Shown: in pieces, positions 27,301 through 40,600 of the stretch
Position numbering within the stretch: the first letter of the stretch is position 1
Layout of the letters: each line of letters begins with the position of its first letter
Assembly (NCBI RefSeq): GCF_040954835.1
Contig: NC_090704.1
Location: 15,216,001 to 15,280,000 of the forward strand
Direction: 5' to 3'
Length of the DNA: 64,000 nt
Origin: Lepisosteus oculatus
Taxonomy: Eukaryota; Chordata; Actinopteri; Semionotiformes; Lepisosteidae
The notes under the pieces: generated by a model
Told to the model about the DNA's origin: nothing
The model's database searches: none
The model's input: the letters and a program-made list of their open reading frames with translations, nothing else
Position numbers and translations under genes: made by a program

Positions 27301-30300
27301 CGTAGTTTTTTTTATCAATGGAGTTGTAAAACAGCAGTTCTGGAGGAGAGCAACTTGTAATCTCACACTTCTGCTTTCGTTTGCATAAATATCTCACCTG
27401 TTAAGCACCCTTTGGGTACATCTTTTCTACCTCCCTCCCTCCTTCCACCCCATCTTCACTTTTGCAGCTGCCTCCCTGGTTCATTCCTTGCAAGGAGAGT
27501 GGGAGGGTATCGGAATTGAAGTTATGGCCAAGGCTGTCATTTCCTCACTCAGACAAGTTAAAGCAAAACACTAAAATATTAAGCACATCCTCGTGTGGTG
27601 TCATAATATGATCCAGCTACTGAAATAATAATTCCTTGCTTTTACACCATGGTTTTCATCCCAAAGTGCTTTATATGTAAAGAGGGGACTAACGTCAGTC
27701 ACCACTGAAATGCAGCCCCACCTGGGTGACTCACGGCAGCTACTACACAGCAGGTCTCTTCAAAGAAGAGCCCATAAGGAGCTGAGAGAAACTACTAAAT
27801 TGATTATTTAAGTACCCTAAGAGATGATTCAGCCTGTAAAAGAGCTGAATGAGACGGAAAAACTACAGACCAGATCTCCAGGACCAGGATTCAACAGTTC
27901 CGATATTACAAAATAATTTAAAAATCACAAAAAGGCTATTACCTGTTGTATTTTCATTTTGCAAGTGTAAGTGAAAATTCTGAAAAAAAAACATATTAGT
28001 GAACATATTACATATTCGTTTATTATTCATAAATACAGTTTTCTAGTATTATTTTTGTCATTTGTTTTAACATCAAAATACACATATTACTTAACTGACT
28101 AAACTTATGTCATGGCAAACACTACATTTCCTTTGCCACTAGATGACAGGAAACCCTAAGTTTTCTCGATGTTTCACCGGAAGAAACCCAGAGAACACCT
28201 CCAATCAGAATTACCCGATTTGTGTTGCTAGGGTATGTGTGCAGGTCTGGGTCTCAGGACGCCATTATTGTTTGTTATTGTCAGGCTGTACATACAATAA
28301 ACTGTTTTATTGTTGTTTTGGAATTTGAGACAAATGGCGTAATATTTACAAATGTATTTTAAATAACTTATATATATAGTAATAAATATATAATAAACAA
28401 TATATTTACATTTAATGTTCTTTTAAATAAAGCGGGTAAGTATATCCCAGAACCAATTTTTGATCAAATTTGACATTAGGACCTGGAGTTTACGAGGGAG
28501 AGTTTGCCCATTCTTAGTTTTTTGTACGTTTCATGACTGGTTTCGTACCAGAGGAGCAAACGTACGCATAACAAGGCTCAGTGCAAAACTTCACGCGTGA
28601 CTTTACACATGGAAATACAGTATAGTTTTACTAAAGCAAATACCATTGAGGTACACGAGCAGGTTCTCACACTGCAGGTGGAAAAGACGGACCACTGTCT
28701 CTAACTGTAGTTTATAACTTACACGTTTTGCGTAAAATAATATATAGCATGTCACCTAAAGTCGCGTCTGCTGTTCCGTTTTTAATATCTTTGTAAAGAG
28801 GACATCTTTCACATAACAGTAAAACGAGATAGGGTCAATTTGACCCTTCTGAAGATGCGGCTTCGAAATAAATTGAGAGGATGGATATGCAAAATGCAAT
28901 TAAAGCACAAAACCGCCCGTTTATTACCTTTATCAGGGCAAATACTTATTTTCCGCATCGGAATGCGTGTCAGTGGATGGTAAATTGGGCTTAATAATGA
29001 GGCTCCGTTTTCAACTGTTCGCAACATCCTGGACCTGCTCATTCCTGCTCTGAAAATTACTACGAAAGCCGGAAACTACGATTCCGAATCAACAGAACAC
29101 TTTCTAACCTTTTTTAAGGAGTATACATATCCTGATATGAAAACAACTGATTTAACAGCTTAAATAATATAATTTACTATATAATTTACCTTATATTTAT
29201 TATTTATAGCCAAGGTCCAAAATATAAAGGTAAATGTGTACGTAATTTTCAATTAGAGATTCCATTGGTCTTGTATGTTGATAGGAATATTGTAATATAT
29301 GTTCTCAAGGAAACAATATCTTCGATTTTTATTACGAAAGATTACAAACTCTTAAGGTGATGCTCGGTGTTGATTGTGTTGAGCGTCTTCATACAAAAAA
29401 TAATGTTACTAAATGAATTAAAAATGACCGCTATCGCCCTGTTTCTGTTTAGATCCTGATTTACAGCAGATTTCAATCACCGGCTGGTAGGGCTTGAACA
29501 GAGTCCTGTAGGAGTACAGTCCCCTTGGAATCCAATCTCTGTGCGCTTGTAGCAGAAGAAGAGCAGCGAGGCCTCACACGGCGCTGGAGCAGCTGGCGGT
29601 ACTTGAGGATGGCGCTGTGTGTCTTTTGGACCTCTGGGAGCACACAGCCCACGCGTGGAAGTACTCAGGAGTGAGTTGGTTGAACTGAAGCTTGAAGTCA
29701 CGCAAGTTACAGATGTAACTTGTCTGTTTGTATACGCTGTGTTTCGTTTTCGTATTGCTAAGACGATACATGAAATGACTCGTGGTGGAAAGGAGTATTT
29801 GGCCATAATAAGCAAGTATGATCCAATAGTCATTAGGGTTTCCCTCAGATTCGTTGTAGCCGTAATTTTAATATAGAAAGTCTTAAATGTTACATTACCC
29901 GTCAATAATGAATACAATTATTCAACACATTTAGAAATCCATTCTTGCGCTCTGTGGCCAGTTGTGGTAAATTTCGGTAATGTTATTTTTTTAAAAACAG
30001 ATAATTTGGAATCTTATAAATATGGATCATTATCAGCTGATAAAAACATATTTGCAGTCGAGTACAGATTTAAGTGCGGTACGCTAATCCTCAATTGGCA
30101 GAAAACAACATCTCGGGCGATGGTGTTTTCAAGACAGCATTGGGCCAGAAATTAAATTAAAAATATATCATTGTGGATACACTTGTGAGGGGGTGGTGAA
30201 TATGCAAGGGCCCTCGTTTACACACAAAATATAACAAAACTGATAACTTTTATTGGACATTTGTTATTGTCTTGGGGTTCGTTTTTAATAAAGCTGGACT

Positions 30301-30719
30301 GAAAGCTTGGTATCTTCATGCATCATTGAACACCTTTGCTGTGGACCTAAGATCCATGTGTCCTAACTTGTGGAAGTTTGGGTTTTGAAGGTATTTCTTT
30401 TAAGAACAAGTTAAACTTATTTCCTTTTGCATTCCCCAGGTATTTCGGGACTTTCCAGTTACTTATTAACACAAATAATTAAAAAATATTAACTATAGTA
30501 TTCTGTATAGCCTTTATAAAAAACAACTGTAAATACTCTAAACCATTTAAAAGTATATAGTTTACTAATGTAAGATTACACTACACTTGATCTTATATGG
30601 TCGTGTTCACCTCATGTATTATGTAAACTTTATAAGTATTCATGTAACGACAAATGTATCAATTTAATCCGATTATAATAAAAACATACCTCAGAGTCCT
30701 TAATTTGCAGTGCAGGCAT
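24389..30719 (-). CDS. Unrecognised four-exon gene: 90-residue single-pass membrane protein
   Basis: Exons: 30719-30690, 27979-27943, 26941-26810 and 24462-24389. Each has AG/GT borders, and the phases agree throughout (30+37+132+74 = 91 codons with stop). The protein begins MPALQIKDSE without a signal peptide. Residues 11-32 are polar, with a possible N-glycosylation site (NTT). A hydrophobic span YYLLAALLFVIILGLLLFSV covers about residues 33-52, followed by a positive stretch (KANRE, HQRKR). The C-terminus is SIEETQPHAGLFVATYE. The charge pattern suggests an outside N-terminus and cytoplasmic tail (type III). I do not recognise the family. Introns carry an L2 LINE, a solo LTR and SINE pieces. 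A possible extra exon is noted at 29578-29633. Confidence 0.7.
25425..26400 (+). mobile_element. L2-group LINE 3' end, split by a solo LTR
   Basis: The end of a reverse-transcriptase ORF reads LHWLP-like FLSSFVST then CTATAAGGCTCTGCATGGCT (YKALHGLAP). It resumes at 25994 as CAGGACCTGTCTGAG (QDLSE). Later parts fit the L2 C-terminus (GLLRAQNSGTPKDIREFSKF), and the 3' end is GGTGTTATATAAAAG plus ATT repeats. The protein part carries stops and indels. The left boundary is approximate. Confidence 0.7.
25527..25988 (+). mobile_element. Solo LTR (gypsy-like) with 5-bp target duplication
   Basis: A 462-bp block starts TGTAACG and ends CGTGACA. It is flanked on both sides by GCACC (25522-25526 and 25989-25993). 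Removing it restores a continuous LINE frame (HGLAP|QDLSE), which shows it inserted after the LINE. No internal coding region remains, so this is a solo LTR left by recombination. Strand is arbitrary. The TG...CA ends and 5-bp duplication fit gypsy-class elements. The intact duplication suggests a moderately recent insertion. Confidence 0.75.
27320..27510 (+). repeat. Unnamed interspersed repeat, copy 2 of 3
   Basis: Shares GCAGCTGCCTCCCTGGTTCA and TTCCTTGCAAG with the copies at 17157 and 46405. The 5' part is shorter and more diverged. Confidence 0.45.
27625..27800 (-). repeat. 5S-SINE/L2-type 3' fragment
   Basis: On the minus strand it keeps the shared tail (CAAAGTGCTTTATATG on +, and GCCCCACCTGGGTGACTCAC). 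The 5S head is absent. It lies in the intron 26942-27942. Confidence 0.55.
29578..29633 (-). other. Possible cassette exon in intron 1 of the membrane-protein gene
   Basis: Minus-strand acceptor TGCTCCCAG or TGCTCCCAGAG and donor CGT|GTGAGG enclose a coding-like GC-rich segment (VQKTHSAILKYRQLLQRR). With the second acceptor it is 54 nt and phase 0-0, so it would fit between exon 1 and exon 2 without a shift. The adjoining open frames on the same strand (for example LTPEYFHAWA) are not joined to it. Support is weak; it may be a relic of something else. Confidence 0.25.
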
Positions 30720-33700
30720 CTTGAGAATTATAAGTAACGTCTTTCCTCTTCGATTATCCTGACTGAATGAGCAAGTTCTGCTTCCGACTCCTCAACTTAA
30801 AATATTAACCCCGCCTTCTGGAAAGCACCTTGACTGGCTCATATAGAATAACAGTTTTTTTCTACTTTGAGGGGTTTTTAGCAATGTGCGAACTTTATCT
30901 CATCGGCGAACGGAAGCATATCACTGCTGTACTGCTGTACGTAAAAACACCAACATTTTGAGATTTTGCTCGTGACGTACGTATTACTCCACGAGGTGGC
31001 GCACGTTACATATTAATGTCCTCTTGATCGTAAACTGAGCTTGATCGCTGGTTCCATCTTAATGGTGAATAATGTGCAAATACATAGCTCTTTGGCTGTT
31101 TGATGTTTTTGGCACTAATTTACATAAAACCCAGTGACCGTTTTAATTTAAAATCCTGGATTAACAACGATGTATTTTTTCTTCTGAAATGCATCAATTC
31201 ATAATGAGGGACAGCGCTAAAATTGCCCCTTTCCAGGTATTAATGGCGCATGTAGGACACGGTCGTTTAAATGAGACAGTACAGTTGTTTGATGACATTT
31301 TATTGCTTACAATACACTTGAGTGAAAAATATACATCAAATCTAATGTTGTGTAATTTATTTATTAGATACCATGATATCTGTCCCCGACTAACTTTATT
31401 ACTTAAGTGGTGAAGCTGTATAGAAAAAATAACATCAACAATGTGGTCATATAATTTATTCACAAAGTAAAATTGTGTTTGTCATTCACTGATATGCAGT
31501 GTTTCCTACCACGAAAATAATTTGCAAATGTAACAATACTGACTGTTCCGTTTAGACCAGGCAGTTTTATTATGCCGAGTTATATACACAATATTCTGAT
31601 GCAGGTGTAGCTTTGGAAATACTTTGCTCGAGCAATTATCTCTTTATCTCTTTACCTTTGCCAGTGGGACACAGTCCGCTTCACAGATTCACTGAAAACT
31701 AGATTCTTTATGTTAAGAATTATTCCAGCTCGACAAAGAATGAAAAGCTCATTCTTTATTTAATGTTATTCATTGAAACAATCTTACCGCCACAAATATG
31801 TATGAATTAACCATATTGATGTTAGAAACATTCTAAAGCAATATCCTTAGCAGTAACAGTAGGTCAATTATTATAATCAATGAAGACAGAATACGTTAAC
31901 AAAATGAAATTTATTGTGGATAATAAACACTTTATAGGACAGTTTGTCTTGTTACAGTACATTATAGTCATATCATAAAGTACTAATATAATTACATTAG
32001 TACAATAGTTTTTCTTCAGGGTTTACTTTTTTCCCCACTCAGATGTTTCGATAGTTATATAAAATTATTTATAATATTTGCGCAGTTACGTGGATACATC
32101 TTGTTCCATCCATTAAGTTTACTGAGTTTCACTTCGGTACTATGAAAATTCCTAAGACTTATAAAAAGAAATTATGCCATCTACAAATAAATATAAATTA
32201 ATATGTATACATATAATTGCATCACTCTTACAAATACATACCTTTTACTTAACAAACGTGATCCTCCGCTCATTACTGTCTTCACAGTTACACTCGTTTT
32301 AGTTTGCAGGTTCACAGTACAGTATATATACTAGTTTCTGTTAGCATGACATGTCGTCATTGGCAGAGGGGTCACATGGGTTTGAACCAGAAACAGGAAG
32401 TAGGTTTGTTCTGCGGTATTATCGCTACTGGTGAGTCTTGACAACTATAGACTATAGTGGATGGGAGACTCTTAAACAATTTACCATTACATTGTATCAA
32501 ACATCATTTATCGAAGTAATAAAACGATTCACATCAACCATTATGTAGGGACTTGCTTGTTTCAGTAATTGTATTCACGACAACTGCTGGTTTAAAAGCT
32601 TATTTTTTAACTTTTCCCACTGTTTTTAATAATCGGTGTAATGCATTTAACAAATATTACACGCATATTACACAAAACTCATTATTGTTCTGAAAATTAG
32701 CGTGTTTAGTCACACAAATTTGTTTTCGAATCTCGAGAGTTAGAACTTAGTGACACACATCATGCGTCACGGTTGATAATGTTAAGAGTTTAATACAGTT
32801 GATATACAGTATTTTTTCTCTTTTGTCTGTTCCGAATCTATGTTGTAATTATTTCTGGGGCATTGTGACTTATGGAAATGCTTTAGACCTTGGTTTTGGA
32901 ACCTTTTTTACACTAATGTTTTAAAGGCTTTCCATTCTCTGTGTTGTCTGAATGTGTCGTGAATCTCATTGATCACGCTGGAGCTCAACTCTCCGTTTGT
33001 GAACATAGTGAATCAGAACCAGGATCAGATCGTGAAATAGTAAAGCATACGAAAGGCAGCACGATAGAAAATGTGTTTTCAAACATTGAAAGACGTGTTC
33101 ATGTGTAAGATGGAAGGCCAGCTATACTGAAAGGTGTTTTATACTGATAGGTGTTTATTCCATAGCCATGACCGATTTATCGTGTGTAGTTAAATCTTGT
33201 TAGCATTGTTGAATTATATGTCTTGAACACGATGTTTCTTTCATATTTACTTTATATACACCCAGTTAACAGTTAGATCGGGTTTCTAGTGAATGAACCA
33301 GTGAAAGATAATGTGATTTATTTTCTTCCTGTATTCTCTATTGACGTCTGTGGAGTTGCAGAAATAATCATTAATAATTCCCTGCACGCAAGAAGATTTT
33401 AATCTCACATGATTCCAAAGTACTGTGTACAGAAGAGGACCCACTTAATTTACTGCCTGAATACAGCACCCACCCGGGCTGTACAAAGGTTAAACAAGAA
33501 ATTGCTTAACTAGTTGAATTAGGGAGATAATATGTGCATTATTGTACATACTGAGTACAGACACATACTGTATTTTATTTTCTATATATACCAATGCATA
33601 CCAGTTTAGGTACCATACCGATAACATTTAGGTCTCTGTCAAAACAGATACTCTGGATTTGTTTGGTGTACTTGTATATGATCACAGAAATCAGTGTTCA

Positions 33701-36700
33701 GTAATCTTAGGATACATATGACTGATAAATATTTGTAGTTTTACAATCAATTTCTATTAAATTTAAAGGAATTAACAGTAACAAGTATAACATTTTTCAA
33801 ATAAAGGGTGTGGATACTTATGTCTGCAACCATATAATTAGAAATGACAGGATGAGAGAGATTGACTGCTACCTGCATGCTGAACAATGTGGAAAAGACA
33901 TTTGTTAGCTCATGTTATATCCCAGTTACATGAATCTTAATAATATATAGTAAATAGTAAATTTTTGACAAAATCTTAAAATCTCAAAAAGACTGCTCTA
34001 TAAAAGTTTTCAACAGTTTCTCTCGACAGTTTTCAAAGTTTTCTGTAGCCATTTTATAATATGTCTGATCTTTATTTTTACTGCTGTGTATATGAATTAT
34101 TTCACTACATTTTTTTTCTTGCAGCTCACAAAAAAAACCTTCCTAATGCATTATACCTATAATCTCACTAAAAGTATTTGGAAAACAAGTTTCTTTTTAC
34201 TCATTTGTCTGAGATTTAGTTCAGTTGGAAATTTTCTTCCTGCAAACAGAAGACCAAATAATCAAATAATCAACCTAATCTTTTTTTTTTATTGTACCGC
34301 TGTATTTAGTCAACTCCAGGACAAATTTATATGGTTCCAACTGTCTCTTTCTCTGTTTTCTAAAATCATCATACAAGATTTCAATGGGGTAAATGCCGGT
34401 TTAAAAACATGTTGCTTTTAGTTTTTCTTTTGGTGATCTAGCTTTAAACAGATGGTTTATCAGCTCATGGACTATGCTGAAAAACAGTGACATTTGGGAA
34501 TGGAGCGATTATATCTCATTCATTTGCTCACCTCATTTGTTTTGTACTACAGTGTGTTACCAGCTCATTATTGTGGATTTGTCTCATCTGTTTAACTTGT
34601 GCATAAATATTTCCCACTCATCTTTCAGTTTGTTTTCATGGTTAATTTCATGGTTAATTTCCACTTCATGGGAAGTCTTTGCATTTTCAGCTTCTCAGAA
34701 TTCTCAGTCTGCAACTTCCCACAAAATATTAGCTGAGGGAAGATGGGACTTTAATGTGAAGTGATACAGAATTAACATCAAAAGCAGGAAATGCTTAGCT
34801 GTGGGATTTTAAATAATGACTGAATTTTGTTGTACTTCTAATCCCCCTCTGCTTTGTCCAGTTTTATGTTGAGGTCTTTTTCTTCCTGCGTATAACATGC
34901 TTTTTACTTACAGCTTCATACAAACTGTAATACCTTCTGAACGGTATACAGGTTTGGCATATTCTATGCCCTCATTTGACTTTAGTCTCATGGCAACATA
35001 AATAGTTTAGTGTTGCTGCCACTGCATAAAAGATAAAAATATTTTAATTTGTAAATGTGCAGTGTCTTTCTAATTCTTTACAGCCATGTAAGTAGCATTT
35101 TAAAAGTGGTGCGCTTTTGGTGCAGCTAGCTGACCAAGTATTCTGTTCCAATTTTAAAAAAAGCCATAAAAATACACATGCGCACTGTACTGTAAAACAG
35201 CCTTAAGAATTAGGATTTATATTTAGAGATAGTTTCAAAGATGTCTCAAAGCATTCCTTTTTCAATCGGTCAGAAAGAAAATTGCATTATCAACCCATTT
35301 AAAGTTTTTTTTATATACCGCATTTTTTTAAAAAAAGGTATTTTGTTTGTAATATAAGAAGTTTCTTCATATTTAGCTATGGGACTTTCCACATGTCCTG
35401 TGCTTTTTGGAAATTCCCAGCCGCTGCTGCCTGCAGTCATGTGTTGAATCATCACTCAGCTTACAAGGGTCACAGCACACACCTACTACACCAGCTGACT
35501 GCACCTCTTCAAGAACAGCCTTTCTCAGGTCCTCTGTCCAGGCTCTTACTGAAATATCTTTCCAATGTGAAACATTTAAACTTCTCTTTTTATAAGGTAC
35601 GAGTGTCAGGTTTTTGTTTCTTTTGCCTTAACAGGATTTTTGGTACTCTCTTTTGGTTTACTGTCATAATATTTCATGTGCTGTTCTTTGAGGCTGCGTG
35701 AAACTCTTAATTTCTGGCACGACAGTCCTTTTTTCAAAACAGCGTTGTTGCTCTGCTTTCAGTATTCTTACAGTATATATTAACCAGCCTGCTGTTAAGC
35801 ATCAGTATAGGATATCCTGCTGATATCAGAACTAAGTTAAACTAATACTTTTGTCAGTGTGCTTAAACAAACATGACAGTCACTGACAAAATAGATTTCC
35901 TTAAAATATCTTTATTCTATTAGCTTTCTATGAAATTAACTTAAAATACAGATAACTGGTATAAATTTATCCCATATGGTTTCATTGCTAGCACATTTAT
36001 AATTGGAATATCGGAGTGTAGCTAGCACAGCCTCTACAAACAGAAGGTAGTAAAGACAGCGAAGACTGTCGTGGATGATGTGACTCACCCCCACTGCTGT
36101 GGATTTACACTCTCTCTTTGCCCCTTGCTGTAGCAGTTATAGACTCTTGCTGAGGGGATGAAATCTTTCAGTCTTAGTCTCAACTTAAGGTATCTCTTAT
36201 CTCCTAAAACACTGTTGTACTGTATTCTTTGTAAGTGATGTTTGTTTTTGTTGTGTTATTGTGTTTTATTGTGTTGTACGAAAATTACCTCCATGGATAA
36301 TAAAGCTTGAATTGAATTTTAGATCTTTTTGATTTGTTATTGCTCTGCCTTTTCTTAAATATTAGTGGTTTATAAACACAATAGGATATGCTGTAGGGCA
36401 CTATAAATTTATTTATAAATATATTTTAACCATTCAAAACTTATTTTTGAAATATTTATTGGAAATGTAGTCCTCTACAGAGAACAATATTTTGACAAAT
36501 GGTTGGCCCCAAAAGACTAAATGAAAATGACATAATCTTTACAATATATGGAGCTTTTAGCACTACCAGGGAAGGAGTAAGAAATTTTTGTAGCAAAATT
36601 TGTTTTCATTTGAAGCCAAAAAAATATATAAAAATAAAAATGTTGCGCTGTTTTATTTCTTTCAGTAAGGTTGTGCTAATCATGATTGTACATAATTCGG

Positions 36701-37174
36701 ACTGCCAATATATATATAAATAATTATTTATTAATTTTGAAGTGTATCAAGTGACAGGATTTTAGAGAACTGTTAGTCATAACTTAGTGAGTTTTCATTG
36801 CTTTCATTTGTTGGCAGTAAAATTAAAACTCTGCCTTCTGGGTTGGACTGCAGCCAGGGACTTTCCAAGCTGGAAAGCCCCATTCTGTAAGACTTAGAAA
36901 ATTCCCTTTTAAAAACAGTACAATCAAGAGTCCATAATCAGATAAAAAATCAGTTATTCTAACCTTCTCAAACTGAAATTTTAAAAAGTTAAGAAATTTA
37001 CCAGAAGTACAGTATTAGGTAGATTTTTATTTTAATTTTTCTTTCTCATTTAAGATCACATCATAACAAACCTTTCATGTTTGTGACTGTAATCCTGGAC
37101 CTTCAAAAAACAAGCAAAAGTAAATTCTGGAAGTAAGAAAACAAAATGCACTTCATTTACAAAATATCCAATGT
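30720..37174. other. Intergenic region between HORMAD1 and the membrane-protein gene
   Basis: The first 100 bases hold the 5'UTR/promoter of the membrane-protein gene (minus). Near 32390-32441 on + is an ETS-like CAGGAAGT followed by CTACTG|GTGAGT, which could be an untranslated first exon but leads to no coding exon I can find. A LINE-like 3' tail lies at 36050-36320. The remainder is AT-rich with nothing recognised. Confidence 0.4.
36050..36320 (+). repeat. LINE-like 3' end
   Basis: Ends TACCTCCATGGATAATAAAG then CTTGAATTGAATT. The polyadenylation-like signal and the AATTG repeats are typical of fish CR1/Rex-type 3' tails. The family is not resolved. Confidence 0.4.
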
Positions 37175-37180
37175 TTTATT
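37175..37180 (-). terminator. hormad1: Likely HORMAD1 polyadenylation signal
   Basis: AATAAA on the minus strand, about 450 bases after the HORMAD1 stop codon. It is assigned by position and motif only. Confidence 0.4.
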
Positions 37181-37632
37181 TAAAGTAAACAAGAACAAAA
37201 TAACAACAATCATGAACAGGATATTTTTTAGACATACAGTACACATTTCAAACCATGTTTATCTTCCACTATATTGAGAAGCTATTTGTATACAACAGCT
37301 GAGTTTACATATTCTATGGCACAAAAACCTTAGTGTTACAACTCAATATTAATAAAATAAACTCACTTTTTGAATATGTAATTCAGATCATCGTCTATTC
37401 TCGTGTAGTTGTTGGTCATTTGTTGTGATTATTTTAGCCTGGTTTAAGTAAAAGTATCTGGAAAGTGAGTTATAAAATACAGCATCATATCCATTGACTG
37501 ACTTCAGTGAATACTAAAACATAGCTCTGTAGGCAAAAAAAAAATACAATCTTTAAATTCCTAAACTGACAAATGTTCATGCCTTTGTCGTCTAATTAAT
37601 GACCTCCTGCTAAACAAATGTAAAAGCTCCTT

Positions 37633-40600
37633 CTACTCTTCTCTTTTCCTCAGCTTCTTCTTGGTCATCTCAGTTGTTGTTTTCTTCTATGTAAAAATTG
37701 TGATGGATACAGTATTACAGATAAGTTAATCTCTTGAAGACAACATATTGACATATGTCATAATATCAATATATCAAATATGTCACATACCTAGTCATAA
37801 AATCCATCAAACCCTCTTTGTTCTCTTTAATAGTTATATCTGTCAAACTGAAAAGAAACTTACATTTGTGTTACTAATGAATGATTTACTAATGCCTTTC
37901 ATTCTATATGGAATGTATACAGAAAACCTTTAGACATCACAAAAGTGAAAAAGTTAGACATCATTCATAAACTTACATAAGGAGTATATCTAAAATAGTT
38001 TATTACTGAATGAGGAGGATACAATAAATTATTTAGATACTGTATAGATTATGAAGTTGATCAAAGTGAGTAGTAAATGAATAGAACAAGAATTCTGCTT
38101 TGTCACACTTTTAGCCTTAGTGTACTGTATATCTGTGGACATGCACTTGGTTACACAAGTTGGCTTAAAGAGAAACAAGGCAGTTTGCTGAATTTAATTC
38201 CATTATTTACAAGGTCATAGCAGATTTACACTTAGCTATGTAAAATAATGTTCTCTGGATAAATTACACATTAATAACACATTATTAACACATTATACAT
38301 TATAATAACACATTATTAATAACACATACTGTAACTTTTAAATATATCTGTTTAATTCACTACCAAGACAGAAAAATATTAGTTTTAAAAACTATTTATT
38401 GGTTAGTGAAAGTGAAAAGTTTTCAAATTCAATTTCTTGCTGTTTTACTAAACAGTTTGAAACTTTTCATTTTCTTGATCAATTGTGTTAAAGCACATCT
38501 TCTTAGTCCTTTAATCTGTCTAATATAGGATTGCACAGAACACCACACTGTCTTGCCTACAGTTTTAAACATACCGTACCTTTCTTACAGTCTTGCGTGG
38601 TTGTTTGAAGTCTGCAGAGTCTGTAAAATAGCAGGATTAGTCAGACTTGTAACATGTGAGTTCCGTGTCTTTTGATAAATGTATTGCATGATACTGCTGG
38701 GTATATAGTACATTACTAACAAACTGTAATTAAGTTGCACAGGAAAAAAATGTGGCTGCTCATTTTCTAAAAATAAATGTTAATGTAAAAACACCAAAAC
38801 AGGTACCAAAACAATAGTTGTAATAACACTCCCACCATAGTATGATCTCTCCTAACGTCTTCCTGTACCCACAATGACTGTACCCCTACACCACTACACA
38901 CACATGTAAGCCGAAATTGTACTGTCCCCTCGATAGCCCAGTAAAACTGGACTGGTCGTAATAATATTTAATATTAATTAACCATAATATTTTTAACCAT
39001 ACTATTTTTGCACTGTTCCAAGAATTACCTTTCACTGTTTTTGTCCTGTTATATTTTCTCTGTTGCAGAATTTTGCACAGTTTTGATTACTTGATTACGT
39101 TATTTATGTAATGTTATTACATGTTACTGTTATTGCTATTGTGTTACTGTCTATTGTCTTATCTTCTGTCCTATTTATATACTGCACCTGAGTGACTAAT
39201 GAGAAACACTTTTCATTATACTATGCACCTGTGTAAGTTTAATGACAATAAAGTTGAATTGAATAAGGTATGATTTTGTTCACCTGGACTTGTCACATGT
39301 ATCAAATCAGTGATCTAATTAATAATAATACTTCCTTATGCTTATATAGCGCTTTTCTGGACACTCCACTCAAAGCACTTTACAGGTAATGGGGACTCCC
39401 CTCCACCACTACCAATGTGTAGCCCCACCTGGATGATGAGATAGCAGCCATAGCGCGCCAAAACGCTCACCACACATCGGCTATTAGTGGGGAGCAGAAC
39501 AGAGTGATGAAGCCAATTCATAGATGGGGATTATTAGGAGGCCATGATTGGTAAGGGCCAACTGAAATTTGGCCAGGACACCAGGGTTACACCCCTACTC
39601 TTTTCTAGAAACACCCTGGGATTTTTAATAACCACAGAGTCAGGACCTCGATTTTACGTTTCATCCGAAGCATGGCGCCTCTTTTTACAGTATAGTGTCT
39701 CCTTTACTATACTGGGGCATTAGGACCCACACAGACCACAGGGTGAGTGCCCCCTTCTGGCCCGACAAACACCTCTTCCAGCAGCAACCTTAGTTTTTCC
39801 CAGGAGGTCTCCCATCCAGGTACTGACCAGGCTCACACCCATGCTGAGCTTTGATGGGCTGTCAGTGGTGAGCTTTGCAGTGATCTATGCCACTGATTAA
39901 TCTACTGAATGTTCTCTATTCACCTCCACACTATCTGTTCAAAATAAATGCATTATAATGATAACCACCTATAATATTACTTTAGATTTTATAGAACTAA
40001 ATAATCTGTGATATTGTCTAGTAAATGAGGGATCACTGCATATATTCTAAGACAGAACAGCCATGAATGTAGAATTACAGAAGCCTACCATCCTCTGTTG
40101 ATTGTTCTTCTCTACACAAAGCAGTGTCCTACAATATTGAAAAAAATGCATACTGTAGTTAAGACTTTCAAGAAAACATTTGAGCTAATGTCCTAATAAA
40201 TAAAACATTTTCATTTAAGCATTTACATATAGAAAAAACTCTGATTACATTGAGTAAGTGGTGTAATTACATTGAGTAGGTTAAGTGGTGTTGTTTTGAA
40301 AACAGTATTCTAAAATTTACCTGAATGTCCCACTGTTTTTACAAAGTAACCTACAGTAATTATGAACATTATTCATCAATGCAGGGTGACAAAAAGGGAA
40401 AGGAAAAAGAAAAAACAAAAATGCTGGCTAACAAACATCTTTTGGTCTGTTTTTTTAAAACATATCATATAGAGGCTAGGTAAAGGTTTATTCCATGCTG
40501 AAAGGAGAAGAAAAGAAACACAAGGTTTCGACGGTGGAGCCTTCTTTGGATGAACGTTGCGTTTCTTTTCTTCTCTTCAGCATGGAATAAACCTTTACTT

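Noticed and set aside
29477-29917. 146-codon minus-strand open frame
   Set aside because: Low-complexity T/S/P composition, no similarity, and a neighbouring frame looks better. Only the short segment 29578-29633 was kept, as a weak exon candidate.
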